The notes below the pieces were generated by a model. The model had not been told where the DNA came from. It saw nothing but the letters and a program-made list of their open reading frames with translations, and ran no database searches. From NCBI RefSeq assembly GCF_900114345.1, contig NZ_FOZJ01000001.1, positions 1,178,001 to 1,242,000 of the forward strand: DNA of 64,000 bases, written 5' to 3'. Numbering within the stretch: position 1 is the stretch's first letter; each line of letters opens with the position of its first letter. Both the position numbers and the translations under genes were made by a program. Shown here piece by piece: positions 39,934-48,268 of this stretch. The DNA is from Microbacterium sp. cf046. Lineage in GTDB: Bacteria; Actinomycetota; Actinomycetes; Actinomycetales; Microbacteriaceae.

Positions 39934-41576
39934 TCCGGCGCGCCCTCGGTGATCCAGGGGATCTCGTCGGAGGCGTGGAAGCCGATGCCGAGGCTGGACC
40001 ACAGCGGACCCAGGCCGCCGACGCGAGTGCGGAACGACTCCCATGTGCGCAGCTCGCTGTCGGCGGCGGCCGGTGACCAGGCCGCCTCGGCGGCGGCCGC
40101 GATGCGCGGGAAGGCCATCTCGTCGATGTCGGCGAGCGTGCGGATCGTCTCGGTCCACATGGGGGCTTCGACGCCCAGGATGTCGTCCTCCGCCACGCCG
40201 TCGATGATGGCCGCGGGCTCCCACGAGTAGGCGCGCTCGACGCTGGTCGGGCCGTTGGCCCACGTGAGCCCGAGTGCTGCATCCGCGTCGTACTTCATGT
40301 CGAGGTACACCGCGTCGGCGGGGGAGAGGATGAGTCCCGAGTCGTGCTCGACGAACGCCCGGGCCCGGTCGTCCATGCCGTCGGTCGGCGTCAGGAAGCC
40401 CCAGTACTGGCCGACGGTGTCCGGGTCGATGCCCGGGGCCGCCCCGGCCTCGTGCCAGGTCACCGGGATCTTGCCGAGGTCGGCGACGATCGCGGTGGCC
40501 CGCTCCATGAACACCGCGAAGTCGTCAGGGTCCGTGCCGAGCGCCTCGTCACCGCCGATGTGCAGGTACGGGCCCGGCGTCATGGCCGCGAGCTCCCCGA
40601 CGACATCGGCGACGAAGTCGTACGTGGCCTCGTCGTGGATCTTCAGCGACGAGAAGCCGACGGCCATTCCGGTGTAGGCGACGCCGGCGGTCGGCACCTC
40701 GCCGCCGTGGTCCCGGACCGTGTCGAGGATGTGCTCCGAGAGCACGGGCGCCTCGGCGATCTCCGGATAGGCCAGGCCGACGGCATGCGTGTGGCCGGGC
40801 AGGTCGATCTCGGGCACCACGATCATGTGACGGGATGCCGCATACTCCACGATGCGGCGATAGTCGGCCTTCGAGAAGAACCCGCCACCGTCACCGCCGA
40901 CGGCGGTCGAGGAGGCGAGTTCGGTCAGCTTCGGACGCGAGTCGAGCGCGATGCGCCAGCCCTGGTCGTCGCTGAGGTGCAGGTGCAGGGCATTGAGCTT
41001 CAGACTCGCGGCGCGGTCGATGTACGCCTCGACCGTCTCGACGGGGAGGAAGTGGCGCGCGACATCCAGCATCACCCCTCGGTACGCGAATCGCGGTGCA
41101 TCGTCGATCTGCACGGCGGGGATCGCGAATCCGTCCTCATCCCGCGCCATGAGCTGCCCGAGCGTCTGGACGCCGTAGAAGAGCCCGGCCGCGTCCGCAG
41201 CGGTGACCACGACGGATGCCGCATCCGCGGTGATCCGATACGACTCCGGCTCCGCCGCCTCGACCAGGCGGAGCTCGATCGTCCTGGCGCCCGCGCTCTC
41301 GGTCCCGGATCCCGCCGATGCGGCGACCGCGCCATCCGTGCGGGCGACGATCAACGCGGAGAGCGCGGCGACGGCATCCGCATCGCCGCTCAGGATCACC
41401 TGGTCGCCGAGCCGGAACTGCTCCGCCGAGGCGGCGGGCTCGATCGAGGCCGGTGCGGGCACGATGGGCAGGGATGCGGACACAGTGGCTCCATTCTGTG
41501 CGGCCGGAGTGCATCCCGCCAGCAGCACGACGACCACGACCGCCACCGGGACGGCGAGGCGTGATGCGAGGTTCAT
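39930..41576 (-). CDS. Beta-N-acetylhexosaminidase lipoprotein (GH20)
   Basis: A 548-residue secreted lipoprotein that releases GlcNAc from chitooligosaccharides or other glycans. Signal SRLAVPVAVVVVVLLAGC with lipobox LAGC. Residues about 35-155 are the GH20b N-terminal domain, and the catalytic barrel starts at FAYRGVMLDVARHFLPVE. The catalytic Asp-Glu pair is in HIGGDEALG near residue 343, and LHLHLSDDQGWRI and YSWEPAAIIDG are also conserved. It starts at ATG 41576, right after a 17-bp motif shared with the ROK regulator operator. It is followed by nagA, so surface hydrolysis and cytoplasmic deacetylation are coregulated. Confidence 0.95.
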   Translation of the reverse strand: MNLASRLAVPVAVVVVVLLAGCTPAAQNGATVSASLPIVPAPASIEPAASAEQFRLGDQVILSGDADAVAALSALIVARTDGAVAASAGSGTESAGARTIELRLVEAAEPESYRITADAASVVVTAADAAGLFYGVQTLGQLMARDEDGFAIPAVQIDDAPRFAYRGVMLDVARHFLPVETVEAYIDRAASLKLNALHLHLSDDQGWRIALDSRPKLTELASSTAVGGDGGGFFSKADYRRIVEYAASRHMIVVPEIDLPGHTHAVGLAYPEIAEAPVLSEHILDTVRDHGGEVPTAGVAYTGMAVGFSSLKIHDEATYDFVADVVGELAAMTPGPYLHIGGDEALGTDPDDFAVFMERATAIVADLGKIPVTWHEAGAAPGIDPDTVGQYWGFLTPTDGMDDRARAFVEHDSGLILSPADAVYLDMKYDADAALGLTWANGPTSVERAYSWEPAAIIDGVAEDDILGVEAPMWTETIRTLADIDEMAFPRIAAAAEAAWSPAAADSELRTWESFRTRVGGLGPLWSSLGIGFHASDEIPWITEGAPE

Positions 41577-41593
41577 GTAAAGAGTCCTAACAA
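41577..41593 (-). promoter_or_regulatory. Candidate ROK operator upstream of GH20-nagA
   Basis: On the minus strand TTGTTAGGACTCTTTAC abuts the ATG at 41576. It matches TTGTTAGTACACCTTAC at the ROK regulator operator (29535 down to 29519) at 14 of 17 positions, with the same distance class to the start codon. The right half-site is poorly conserved here. Confidence 0.55.
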
Positions 41594-41647
41594 ATAGGAG
41601 TCCAGCCTACCGTCCGACGTCCCGCGAGCGCACGGATCGGCATCCGA

Positions 41648-41653
41648 TATGCT
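41648..41653 (+). promoter_or_regulatory. glyA -10 box
   Basis: TATGCT, placing transcription start close to 41660, which is the first base of the riboswitch P1 stem. No clear -35 is seen. Confidence 0.6.
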
Positions 41654-41659
41654 CGGACT

Positions 41660-41727
41660 GTCGCGACTGGCGTTGAGGTGGATGACCACCGGGGAGCGAC
41701 CGACACGGATTTCGACCGTACGCCTGG
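41660..41727 (+). ncRNA. ZTP riboswitch (pfl motif) controlling glyA
   Basis: This RNA senses ZMP/ZTP, the purine intermediate that builds up when 10-formyl-THF runs short, and turns on one-carbon genes. Seen in sequence: P1 GTCGC (41660-41664) with GCGAC (41696-41700); the conserved GACTGGCG (41665-41672); hairpin GGTGG-ATGA-CCACC (41677-41690); the conserved ACCGGGGAGCGAC; and downstream CGCCTGGG (41721-41728), whose CGCC pairs with GGCG (41669-41672) as the pseudoknot. All class-defining elements are present. A GCCCG/CGGGC hairpin at 41753-41767 may be the expression platform before the glyA RBS. Confidence 0.92.
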
Positions 41728-41802
41728 GTCGATGCGGAACACCGATGGAACGGCCCGTGCAGCGGGCGTCCACCACCCGAACCGTCGTCAGAGGAGAACG
41801 CC

Positions 41803-43077
41803 ATGACCGATCACTACTTCAACGCGCCGCTCGCGGAGGTCGACCCCGAGATCGCACAGGTGCTCGAGCGCGAACTCGAGCGGCAGCGCGGCTATCTCGA
41901 GATGATCGCCTCCGAGAACTTCGTGCCGGTCTCGGTGCTCCAGTCGCAGGGCTCGGTGCTGACCAACAAGTACGCCGAGGGCTACCCCGGCCGTCGCTAT
42001 TACGGCGGCTGCGAAGAGGTCGACGTGGCTGAGGAGCTCGCGATCGAACGCGCCAAGTCGCTGTTCGGTGCGGAGTTCGCGAACGTCCAGCCGCACTCGG
42101 GCGCGACGGCCAACGCGGCGGTGCTGCACGCGATCGCCCGCCCCGGCGACACGCTGCTGGGTCTCTCGCTCGACCAGGGCGGGCACCTCACGCACGGCAT
42201 GAAGATCAACTTCTCCGGCCGGCTCTTCAACATCGTGGCGTACGGCGTCGACCCCGAGACCTCGGTGATCGACATGGACGAGGTGCGTCGCCTGGCGATC
42301 GAGCACCAGCCGAAGGTCATCATCGCCGGTTGGTCGGCCTACCCGCGTCAGCTCGATTTCGCGGCCTTCCGCGCGATCGCCGACGAGGTCGGCGCGCTGC
42401 TCTGGGTCGACATGGCCCACTTCGCCGGACTCGTCGCCGCCGGGCTGCACCCGAACCCGGTGCCGCACGCGCATGTCGTCTCCTCGACCGTGCACAAGAC
42501 GATCGGCGGCCCTCGCTCGGGCTTCATCCTCACGAACGACGCCGACATCGCCAAGAAGATCAACTCCGCGGTCTTCCCGGGCCAGCAGGGCGGTCCGCTC
42601 ATGCACGTGATCGCGGCCAAGGCGACGGCGTTCAAGCTCGCCGCGACACCTGAGTTCAAGGAGCGCCAGGAGCGGGTCCTGAGCGGCGCCCACATCATCG
42701 CCGAGCGGCTGTCGCAGCAGGACGTGAAGGACGCCGGCATCGCCGTCCGCTCGGGCGGAACCGATGTGCACCTGGTGCTCGTCGACCTGCGCGACGCCGC
42801 CATCGACGGCAAGCAGGCCGAGGACCTGCTGCACGAGATCCACATCACGGTCAACCGGAACGCCGTGCCGAACGACCCGCGACCTCCGATGATCACGTCC
42901 GGCCTGCGGATCGGGACGCCGGCGCTCGCGACCCGCGGGTTCGGCGACACCGAGTTCCACGAGGTCGCCGACATCATCGCGCTCGCGCTCCTGCCGGATG
43001 CCGATGTGCAAGCTCTGCGTGCACGGGTCGGCGCCCTGACGGCCCACTTCCCGCTCTACCCTGGCCTCGAGCAGTAG
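41803..43077 (+). CDS. glyA: Serine hydroxymethyltransferase
   Basis: PLP enzyme that converts serine and THF to glycine and 5,10-methylene-THF. It has 424 residues. Motifs: [75 protein letters not shown], and the PLP-lysine motif in [18 protein letters not shown] 41803 follows AGAGGAG. Its leader carries a complete ZTP riboswitch, so expression should rise when formyl-folate is limiting. folD follows after 171 bp on the same strand. Confidence 0.98.
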   Translation: MTDHYFNAPLAEVDPEIAQVLERELERQRGYLEMIASENFVPVSVLQSQGSVLTNKYAEGYPGRRYYGGCEEVDVAEELAIERAKSLFGAEFANVQPHSGATANAAVLHAIARPGDTLLGLSLDQGGHLTHGMKINFSGRLFNIVAYGVDPETSVIDMDEVRRLAIEHQPKVIIAGWSAYPRQLDFAAFRAIADEVGALLWVDMAHFAGLVAAGLHPNPVPHAHVVSSTVHKTIGGPRSGFILTNDADIAKKINSAVFPGQQGGPLMHVIAAKATAFKLAATPEFKERQERVLSGAHIIAERLSQQDVKDAGIAVRSGGTDVHLVLVDLRDAAIDGKQAEDLLHEIHITVNRNAVPNDPRPPMITSGLRIGTPALATRGFGDTEFHEVADIIALALLPDADVQALRARVGALTAHFPLYPGLEQ

Positions 43078-43081
43078 TCCC

Positions 43082-43138
43082 AGCCCGCGAGACTGCAACG
43101 GGAGCGTGAGACTGCGGGCTCTGCCCGGGATCTCGGGC
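43082..43138. repeat. Hairpin-forming repeat with paired GAGACTGC motifs after glyA
   Basis: AGCCCGC (43082-43088) and GCGGGCT (43114-43120) flank two direct GAGACTGC copies (43089 and 43108), followed by a second hairpin GCCCG-GGATCT-CGGGC (43123-43138). The same GAGACTGC motif recurs in the nested palindrome at 55231-55297, which suggests one dispersed intergenic repeat family. It may also end the glyA transcript. Confidence 0.65.
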
Positions 43139-43248
43139 ACCGGATGCAGCCTCACGGTGATCGTGGGTTGCCCTGGGCATATACCTACGGGCATAGTGAT
43201 GTGAGGCTCGCGCCGCGGCGTCGGGTCGAGAGGCGATGAGGAGACACG

Positions 43249-44130
43249 ATGACGGCACTCAAGCTCGACGGCCGCGCAGCAGCGGCCGAGATCAAGGAGG
43301 AGCTGCGCGAACGCGTCGCGGCCCTCAGGGCTCGCGGCGTCGTCCCCGGGATCGCCACGGTGCTGGTCGGCGCGGACCCCGCGTCGGAGCTGTACGTCGG
43401 CATGAAGCACCGGCAGTCCGAGGAGATCGGGATGAACTCGATCCAGCGCACGCTGCCCGCCGACGCGACCCAGGCGGACGTCGAGAACCTGATCGACGAG
43501 CTCAACGCAGATCCCGCGTGCCACGGCTACATCGTCCAGCTGCCGCTTCCCAAGCACATCGACACCGACGCGATCCTGGAGCGGATAGACCCCGACAAGG
43601 ATGCCGACGGGCTGCACCCGACGAACCTCGGGCGACTCGTGCTCAACGTCAACAACCCGATCACATCGCCGCTGCCGTGCACGCCGCGGGGAGTCATCGA
43701 GCTGCTCGTGCGCAACGGCTACGACCTGGCTGGCAAGCACGTCGTCGTCGTGGGCCGCGGCGTCACGATCGGCCGTTCGATCGGGCTGCTGCTGACCCGC
43801 CGCGAGTACAACGCGACAGTCACCCTGACCCACACCGGCACGGTCGATCTCGGCCGTCACCTCCGTGAGGCCGATGTGGTGGTCGCTGCGGCGGGGGTCA
43901 GGCACATCGTGCGGGCGGAGGACGTCAAACCGGGTGCGGCGGTGCTCGATGTGGGAGTGACCCGCGAAGACGACCCCGAGACCGGCAAGAGCAGGGTCTA
44001 CGGCGACGTCCACCCCGACGTGGCGGAGGTTGCGGGATACCTGTCCCCGAACCCGGGCGGCGTCGGCCCCATGACCGTCGCGCTGCTCATGACGAACGTC
44101 GTCGAGGCGGCCGAGCGCTCGGTCGCCTGA
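43249..44130 (+). CDS. folD: Bifunctional methylene-THF dehydrogenase / methenyl-THF cyclohydrolase
   Basis: Interconverts 5,10-methylene-THF and 10-formyl-THF, supplying the cofactor for PurN and PurH. It has 293 residues. Active-site Lys and Tyr are in [26 protein letters not shown] and the Rossmann segment [18 protein letters not shown] follow; [15 protein letters not shown] is the C-terminal family signature. ATG 43249 is preceded by GAGGAGACAC. A weak promoter (TTGCCC at 43168, 18 bp, CATAGT at 43192) may serve it apart from glyA. No second ZTP aptamer was seen before it. Confidence 0.98.
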   Translation: MTALKLDGRAAAAEIKEELRERVAALRARGVVPGIATVLVGADPASELYVGMKHRQSEEIGMNSIQRTLPADATQADVENLIDELNADPACHGYIVQLPLPKHIDTDAILERIDPDKDADGLHPTNLGRLVLNVNNPITSPLPCTPRGVIELLVRNGYDLAGKHVVVVGRGVTIGRSIGLLLTRREYNATVTLTHTGTVDLGRHLREADVVVAAAGVRHIVRAEDVKPGAAVLDVGVTREDDPETGKSRVYGDVHPDVAEVAGYLSPNPGGVGPMTVALLMTNVVEAAERSVA

Positions 44131-44131
44131 C

Positions 44132-44866
44132 TCAGGCGCGGAACCGCGCCAGGAACTCCTTGGTCCGATCCTCCTGCGGATTCGCGAACACGTCCGCGGG
44201 CGGACCCTGCTCGAGGATGCGGCCGGCGTCGAGGAACACGACCCGGTGCGCCACGTCTCGCGCGAACGCCATCTCGTGCGTCGCCATCAGGATCGTCGCA
44301 CCTTCGTCGGCCAGCTCGCTGACCAGTTCGAGCACCTCGCCCACCAGCTCAGGGTCCAGTGCCGAGGTGATCTCGTCGAGCAGGAGGATCTCCGGATCCG
44401 TGGCGATGGCGCGCACGATCGCGGCGCGCTGCTGCTGGCCTCCGGAGAGCCGGTCCGGATGCTCGCGCGCCTTGTCGGCCAGCCCGACGCGCTCCAGCAG
44501 CAGCATCCCGCGCTCCTCCGCCGCCTGGCGCGGCACCTTGTGCACATAGCGCAGCGACAGCGTCACGTTCTCCAGCACCGTGAGGTGCGGGAAGAGGTTG
44601 TAGCTCTGGAACACGGCGCCGAACCGCGCCCGAACCCTGTTCGCGTCCACGCGCGGATCCGAGATGTCCTCTCCACCGAGGATGATCTGCCCGTCGTCGA
44701 TCGTCTCGAGCAGGTTGAGGCAGCGAAGAAGGGTCGACTTGCCCGACCCGCTCGCCCCGATGACGGCCACGACCTCGTGGGCCGCGATCTCGACCGAGAC
44801 GCCGCGCAGCACCTCGCGATCGCCGAAGGACTTGCGGATCCCGATCGCCTGCAGCAGCGCGCTCAT
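44132..44866 (-). CDS. Polar amino acid ABC transporter ATP-binding protein
   Basis: A 244-residue ATPase of the GlnQ/HisP class. Walker A is VIGASGSGKSTLLRCLNLL, the Q-loop is AVFQSYNLFPHLTVLEN, the signature is RLSGGQQQRAAIVRAIA, Walker B is EILLLDEITSALDPELV, and the switch His is in MATHEMAFARDVA. ATG 44866 overlaps the stop of the permease gene (ATGA). It is last in a binding protein, permease, ATPase operon on the minus strand and ends 1 bp from the convergent folD gene. Confidence 0.95.
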   Translation of the reverse strand: MSALLQAIGIRKSFGDREVLRGVSVEIAAHEVVAVIGASGSGKSTLLRCLNLLETIDDGQIILGGEDISDPRVDANRVRARFGAVFQSYNLFPHLTVLENVTLSLRYVHKVPRQAAEERGMLLLERVGLADKAREHPDRLSGGQQQRAAIVRAIATDPEILLLDEITSALDPELVGEVLELVSELADEGATILMATHEMAFARDVAHRVVFLDAGRILEQGPPADVFANPQEDRTKEFLARFRA

Positions 44867-45714
44867 ACGATCGAGCCCATCTGCTCGCGGCGCTGCAGGC
44901 GCGCCGTGTACCAGTCGGTGAGGCGGATTGTCGGGATCGCGAGCAGTACGAACAGCAGGGCCGCCACGATGTAGGGCGTGAAGTTGTACGACAGCGACGT
45001 CTCGATCTGCGCGGCGCGCACGGCATCGACCAGGCCGATGATCGAGACCAGCCCGACGTCCTTCTGCATGGCCACGAAATCGTTCATGAGCGGCGGCGTC
45101 ATCTTGCGCAGGGCCTGCGGCAGCACGACCAGCCGCAGCGTCTGGGTGTAGCCGAGCCCCATCGCGCGCGCGGCGATCCGCTGCGACGGATGCACCGCCT
45201 CGATGCCCGCTCGGATGACCTCGCTCACGTACGCCGAGTATGTGATCGTGATGGCCGCGGTGCCGAGGAGGATGAGCGGCACGCGGGCGTTCAGCAGCGC
45301 GGGAACGCCGAAGCCGATGAGGTAGAGGACGATGATGAGCGGGATGCCGCGGAACACATCCGTGTAGGCCGCGGCGAGCACCCGCACCGGGAAGAAGACG
45401 GCGCCGCGCAGGGTGCGCAGCAGGGCGATGAGGGTCGCGAAGATCGCGACCGTGACGACCGACAGCGCGAGCACCTGCAGGTTCAGCAGGAACCCCTCCC
45501 ACACGCGCGGAAGCGATGACCAGAACGTCTCGGGATCGAAGAACGACTGCTGCACGTCGGCCCAGCCAGGCGTGTTCAGCACCGTCAGCCAGACCACCGC
45601 CGCGAACACGAGTGTCGAGACCAGCGCGACGAACACCGACCTCGTCGACTGGCGCTTGCGGAACGCCCGCCGATCGAGCTCGAGCGCACTCGGCTGGTGC
45701 GGCGCGTCAGTCAC
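44863..45714 (-). CDS. Polar amino acid ABC transporter permease
   Basis: A 283-residue permease of the HisMQ family. After a charged N-terminus (ELDRRAFRKRQSTR) there is an early extra TM, and then the five-helix permease core beginning LLNLQVLALSVVTVAIFATL. The family motif RGIPLIIVLYLIGFGVPALL and the EAA loop EVIRAGIEAVHPSQRIAARA are present. A single permease gene implies a homodimeric channel. ATG 45714; the binding protein lies 33 bp upstream. Confidence 0.94.
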   Translation of the reverse strand: MTDAPHQPSALELDRRAFRKRQSTRSVFVALVSTLVFAAVVWLTVLNTPGWADVQQSFFDPETFWSSLPRVWEGFLLNLQVLALSVVTVAIFATLIALLRTLRGAVFFPVRVLAAAYTDVFRGIPLIIVLYLIGFGVPALLNARVPLILLGTAAITITYSAYVSEVIRAGIEAVHPSQRIAARAMGLGYTQTLRLVVLPQALRKMTPPLMNDFVAMQKDVGLVSIIGLVDAVRAAQIETSLSYNFTPYIVAALLFVLLAIPTIRLTDWYTARLQRREQMGSIV

Positions 45715-45747
45715 GATCCGACGCTAGCCGACCGACGTCGTCCGGTG

Positions 45748-46602
45748 TCACTTCAGCTGGGTGACGCCCGCGCCCTCGCCGAGCCACTCGTTCGTGATCT
45801 CGTCGAGCGTGCCGTTCTCGCGCAGGGTGTCAACGGCCGCGGAGACCGCCTCCGTGAGGGGCGAGTCCTTCGACAGCACGAGGCCCCACTGGTCCGGGAT
45901 GCCGCCCGTGGGCAGCTCGCCGACGATGAACGAGTTCTCGATGTACACGCCGGTCGCGTAGAACGCGGTCGGAAGGTCCAGAACGAGTCCGTCGATCTGC
46001 CCGGCCTCGAGCGCCGCTTTCGCGTCCTCGTTGGAGTTGTACAGCTGGGCGGCGGTCGTCGGCTTCACGACCTCGTCGATCGTCTGCGCGCTCGTGGAGC
46101 CGACCATCGCCCCGAGGATGAGACCCTTCAGCCCCTCGAGCGTCGTGACTCCTTCTGCCGGCGAGCCGTCGATCGCGACGACGGCCTGGCTGGCGGCGTA
46201 GTACGGGGACGAGAAGTCCACGTTCTGCTTGCGCTCGTCGGTGATCGTGTACTGCTGGATGTTGAAGTCGAACGTCTTCGGCCCCGGCGCGATCGCCGCC
46301 TCGAAGGTCGTCCGCACCCACTCCACGTCCTCGGCCGCAAAGCCGAGCTCCTCCGCCACGGCGTACGCGATCGCGGACTCGAAGCCCTCACCGGATGCCG
46401 GATCGTCGTCGATCACGTAGGGGTAGTACGCCGGCTCGCCGGTCGCGATCGTGAGCTTGCCCGGCGTGATGTACCCCTCGTCGGCGGGCGCGGAGCTCTC
46501 GCCACCCGAGGGAGTGCCGCCGGACGCGCAGCCGGTGAGGGCGAGCGCGGTGATCGCGATGCCGACCAGCGCGGCTCGCAGGGACGGGTGACGACGCGAC
46601 AT
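45748..46602 (-). CDS. Polar amino acid ABC transporter substrate-binding lipoprotein
   Basis: A 284-residue family-3 solute-binding protein. Signal LRAALVGIAITALALTGC with lipobox LTGC, then a Gly/Ser linker. The mature part shows GKLTIATGEPAYYPYVIDDD, GFESAIAYAVAEELGF, FDFNIQQYTITDERKQNVDF and SSPYYAASQAVV, the canonical opening of amino-acid binders. The side-chain specificity cannot be read from this. First gene of the importer operon; nothing regulatory was recognised in the 135-bp gap upstream. Confidence 0.94.
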   Translation of the reverse strand: MSRRHPSLRAALVGIAITALALTGCASGGTPSGGESSAPADEGYITPGKLTIATGEPAYYPYVIDDDPASGEGFESAIAYAVAEELGFAAEDVEWVRTTFEAAIAPGPKTFDFNIQQYTITDERKQNVDFSSPYYAASQAVVAIDGSPAEGVTTLEGLKGLILGAMVGSTSAQTIDEVVKPTTAAQLYNSNEDAKAALEAGQIDGLVLDLPTAFYATGVYIENSFIVGELPTGGIPDQWGLVLSKDSPLTEAVSAAVDTLRENGTLDEITNEWLGEGAGVTQLK

Positions 46603-46737
46603 GGTGCCTCCGGTGCTCGGGAAAGCGGCGCGCTCGTGCTGTCGGCGCGGCCGCCTGCTTCCATCATCGCCGAGCCTGGGGCTGCGTGGATCGTCCAGGT
46701 CGCACTGTTACGTGCTTCTCATGTCGACCGGCGCCGA

Positions 46738-47808
46738 TCAGAGCCTCGCTTCGGCCGCTGCGAGTGCGGCGCGGGCGCCCGCGGTCGGCGCGACCGCGAC
46801 CAGGCCGCGGTAGAGGGTCACCAGGGCATCGGCATCCAGTTCGCCGGTGCGCGCGCGGTCGCAGTGCACGGCCTGGATCGCCGCTTCGAGCTGGAACCGA
46901 CCGAGCGGGTCGCCGAGCGCCGACGCGCGGCGAAGCAGGGCGCGTCCCTCCTCGATCAGGTCCGGATCCCACAGGGCCGGGTCCTGCTCGTCCAGCGGCG
47001 GCCACGGCCGCTCGGCGCGCGCGGGCGCCCGCGACTGGGCGAACGTGAGCAGGGCCGCCAGACCCCAGGCCTCTGGTTCGTCCTCGAGCAGGCTGGCGAG
47101 CAGCACGGCGAGCCAGCGGGCCTCATCGGCGATCGAGTCCTGCATCCCATCGCCGCTGCCGGTGTTCGGCGCCTCGAGCCAGTCGATCGCGTAGGCGCCG
47201 TAGACCGCCTCGAGCACCGCGCCCAGGCGCGCGGGCATGTCGGCGCGGGTGGGGATCGTGAACGGGATGCCGGTGTCGCGAATCCGCCGCTTCGCACGCA
47301 CCAGCCGCTGCGCCATCGTCGCCGGCTCGACCGCGAAGGCTCGCGCGATCTCGGCCGCATCGAAGCCGAGCACTGCCTGCAGCATCAGGGGAGTGCGGAT
47401 GCCCGGGTCGATCGCGGGATGCGCGCACGCGAACAGCAGCTCCAGCCGCTTGTCCGGAATGCGTTCGCGCTGCTCGACGATGGTGGCAGCATCCTGCGTG
47501 TCGGCCTCGAGCACTCCTTCCAGCAGCGGCAGGCTCGCGCGCACGGCGGGCGAACGCAGCAGGTCGCGCAGGCGGTTTCGTGCCACGGTGACCAGCCACC
47601 CTTCGGGATTGTCGGGGATGCCGGCATCCGGCCAGATCCGAAGCGCCTTCTCGAACGCATCCGAGAGCGCGTCCTCGGCGAGGGCGACATCGCGGGTCGC
47701 GGCGGCGATCACGGCGAGGATGCGGCCGTACGAGGTTCGGGCCGCATGTTCGGCGGCCGAGCGCGCAGCCTGCCCGGAGGCGGGCCGCGCACCGGCATCG
47801 GGCGTCAT
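46738..47808 (-). CDS. ECF sigma factor with C-terminal TPR-like domain (ECF42 type, COG4941)
   Basis: A 356-residue extracytoplasmic-function sigma factor. Sigma region 2 covers about 20-90 (AEHAARTSYGRILAVIAAAT, DNPEGWLVTVARNRLRDLLR) and region 4 about 120-185 (LMLQAVLGFDAAEIARAFAV). It is followed by a helical extension of about 170 residues with LLASLLEDEPEAWGLAALL and FQLEAAIQAVHCDRART, which is diagnostic of the COG4941/ECF42 class. That class lacks a classic anti-sigma factor and is controlled through its extension. The ATG at 47808 overlaps the stop of the DGPF/YCII gene, the partner family known for ECF42. Confidence 0.92.
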   Translation of the reverse strand: MTPDAGARPASGQAARSAAEHAARTSYGRILAVIAAATRDVALAEDALSDAFEKALRIWPDAGIPDNPEGWLVTVARNRLRDLLRSPAVRASLPLLEGVLEADTQDAATIVEQRERIPDKRLELLFACAHPAIDPGIRTPLMLQAVLGFDAAEIARAFAVEPATMAQRLVRAKRRIRDTGIPFTIPTRADMPARLGAVLEAVYGAYAIDWLEAPNTGSGDGMQDSIADEARWLAVLLASLLEDEPEAWGLAALLTFAQSRAPARAERPWPPLDEQDPALWDPDLIEEGRALLRRASALGDPLGRFQLEAAIQAVHCDRARTGELDADALVTLYRGLVAVAPTAGARAALAAAEARL

Positions 47809-48185
47809 CGGTAGTCGAAGTCCGTCCACGAGCCGTCGACGAACCGCGTGCCGCTCGGGCGGATCTCGACCGCGCCCCAGTTCACGGAGGGGGCCTTGCC
47901 GGCCCACGCGATCGCCTGGTCGAGGTCATCCACCTCGATGACGAACGTGCCGCCGAGCTGCTCCTTCGTGTCGGCGTAGGGGCCGTCCTGCACGCGGAGC
48001 TGCTCGCCGCCGCGCACCGTCGTCGTCGCCGATGAGGGCTGCAGCACCTCGGCGGATCGCAGCACGCCGGCCGCGTCCAGTGCCTTCGCGTACTCGTCGA
48101 ATTCGCGCATGCCGTCCGCGAGCGCCTCAGGGCCGAGGTCGGCGGCGGTCATGTCGGGGTAGTGGAGCAGAAGTGTGTACCGCAT
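47805..48185 (-). CDS. YCII / DGPFAETKE family protein
   Basis: A 126-residue dimeric ferredoxin-like fold protein. The family motif reads VQDGPYADTKEQLGGTFVIE, a variant of DGPFAETKE, with YTLLLHYPDM at the N-terminus and EIRPSGTRF at the C-terminus. Such proteins are the standard genetic neighbour and probable target of ECF42 sigma factors; the biochemical role is unknown. ATG 48185 has GAAGGATGG at ideal spacing, while the in-frame ATG at 48194 lies within that RBS. It is first in a two-gene operon with the sigma factor. Confidence 0.92.
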   Translation of the reverse strand: MRYTLLLHYPDMTAADLGPEALADGMREFDEYAKALDAAGVLRSAEVLQPSSATTTVRGGEQLRVQDGPYADTKEQLGGTFVIEVDDLDQAIAWAGKAPSVNWGAVEIRPSGTRFVDGSWTDFDYR

Positions 48186-48222
48186 GGTGTCCATCCTTCG
48201 TGTCGTTGTCGTTGACACCCCT

Positions 48223-48251
48223 ATGACGGTCGGGGTCCGGCTCGATCGACA
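48223..48251 (-). promoter_or_regulatory. Candidate ECF42-dependent promoter of the DGPF-sigma operon
   Basis: On the minus strand, TGTCGA at 48251-48246, a 17-bp spacer and CGTCAT at 48228-48223. TGTCGA matches the -35 that I recall for ECF42 targets. It sits about 40 bp upstream of the DGPF gene start, as expected for autoregulation. Confidence 0.55.
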
Positions 48252-48268
48252 CCCGAGCGGAGAAAGTC

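Noticed and set aside
44132..45502. 456-residue version of the amino acid ATPase
   Set aside because: The N-terminal 211 residues are an off-frame shadow of the permease gene; the ATPase begins at ATG 44866 with MSALLQAIGIRKSFG.
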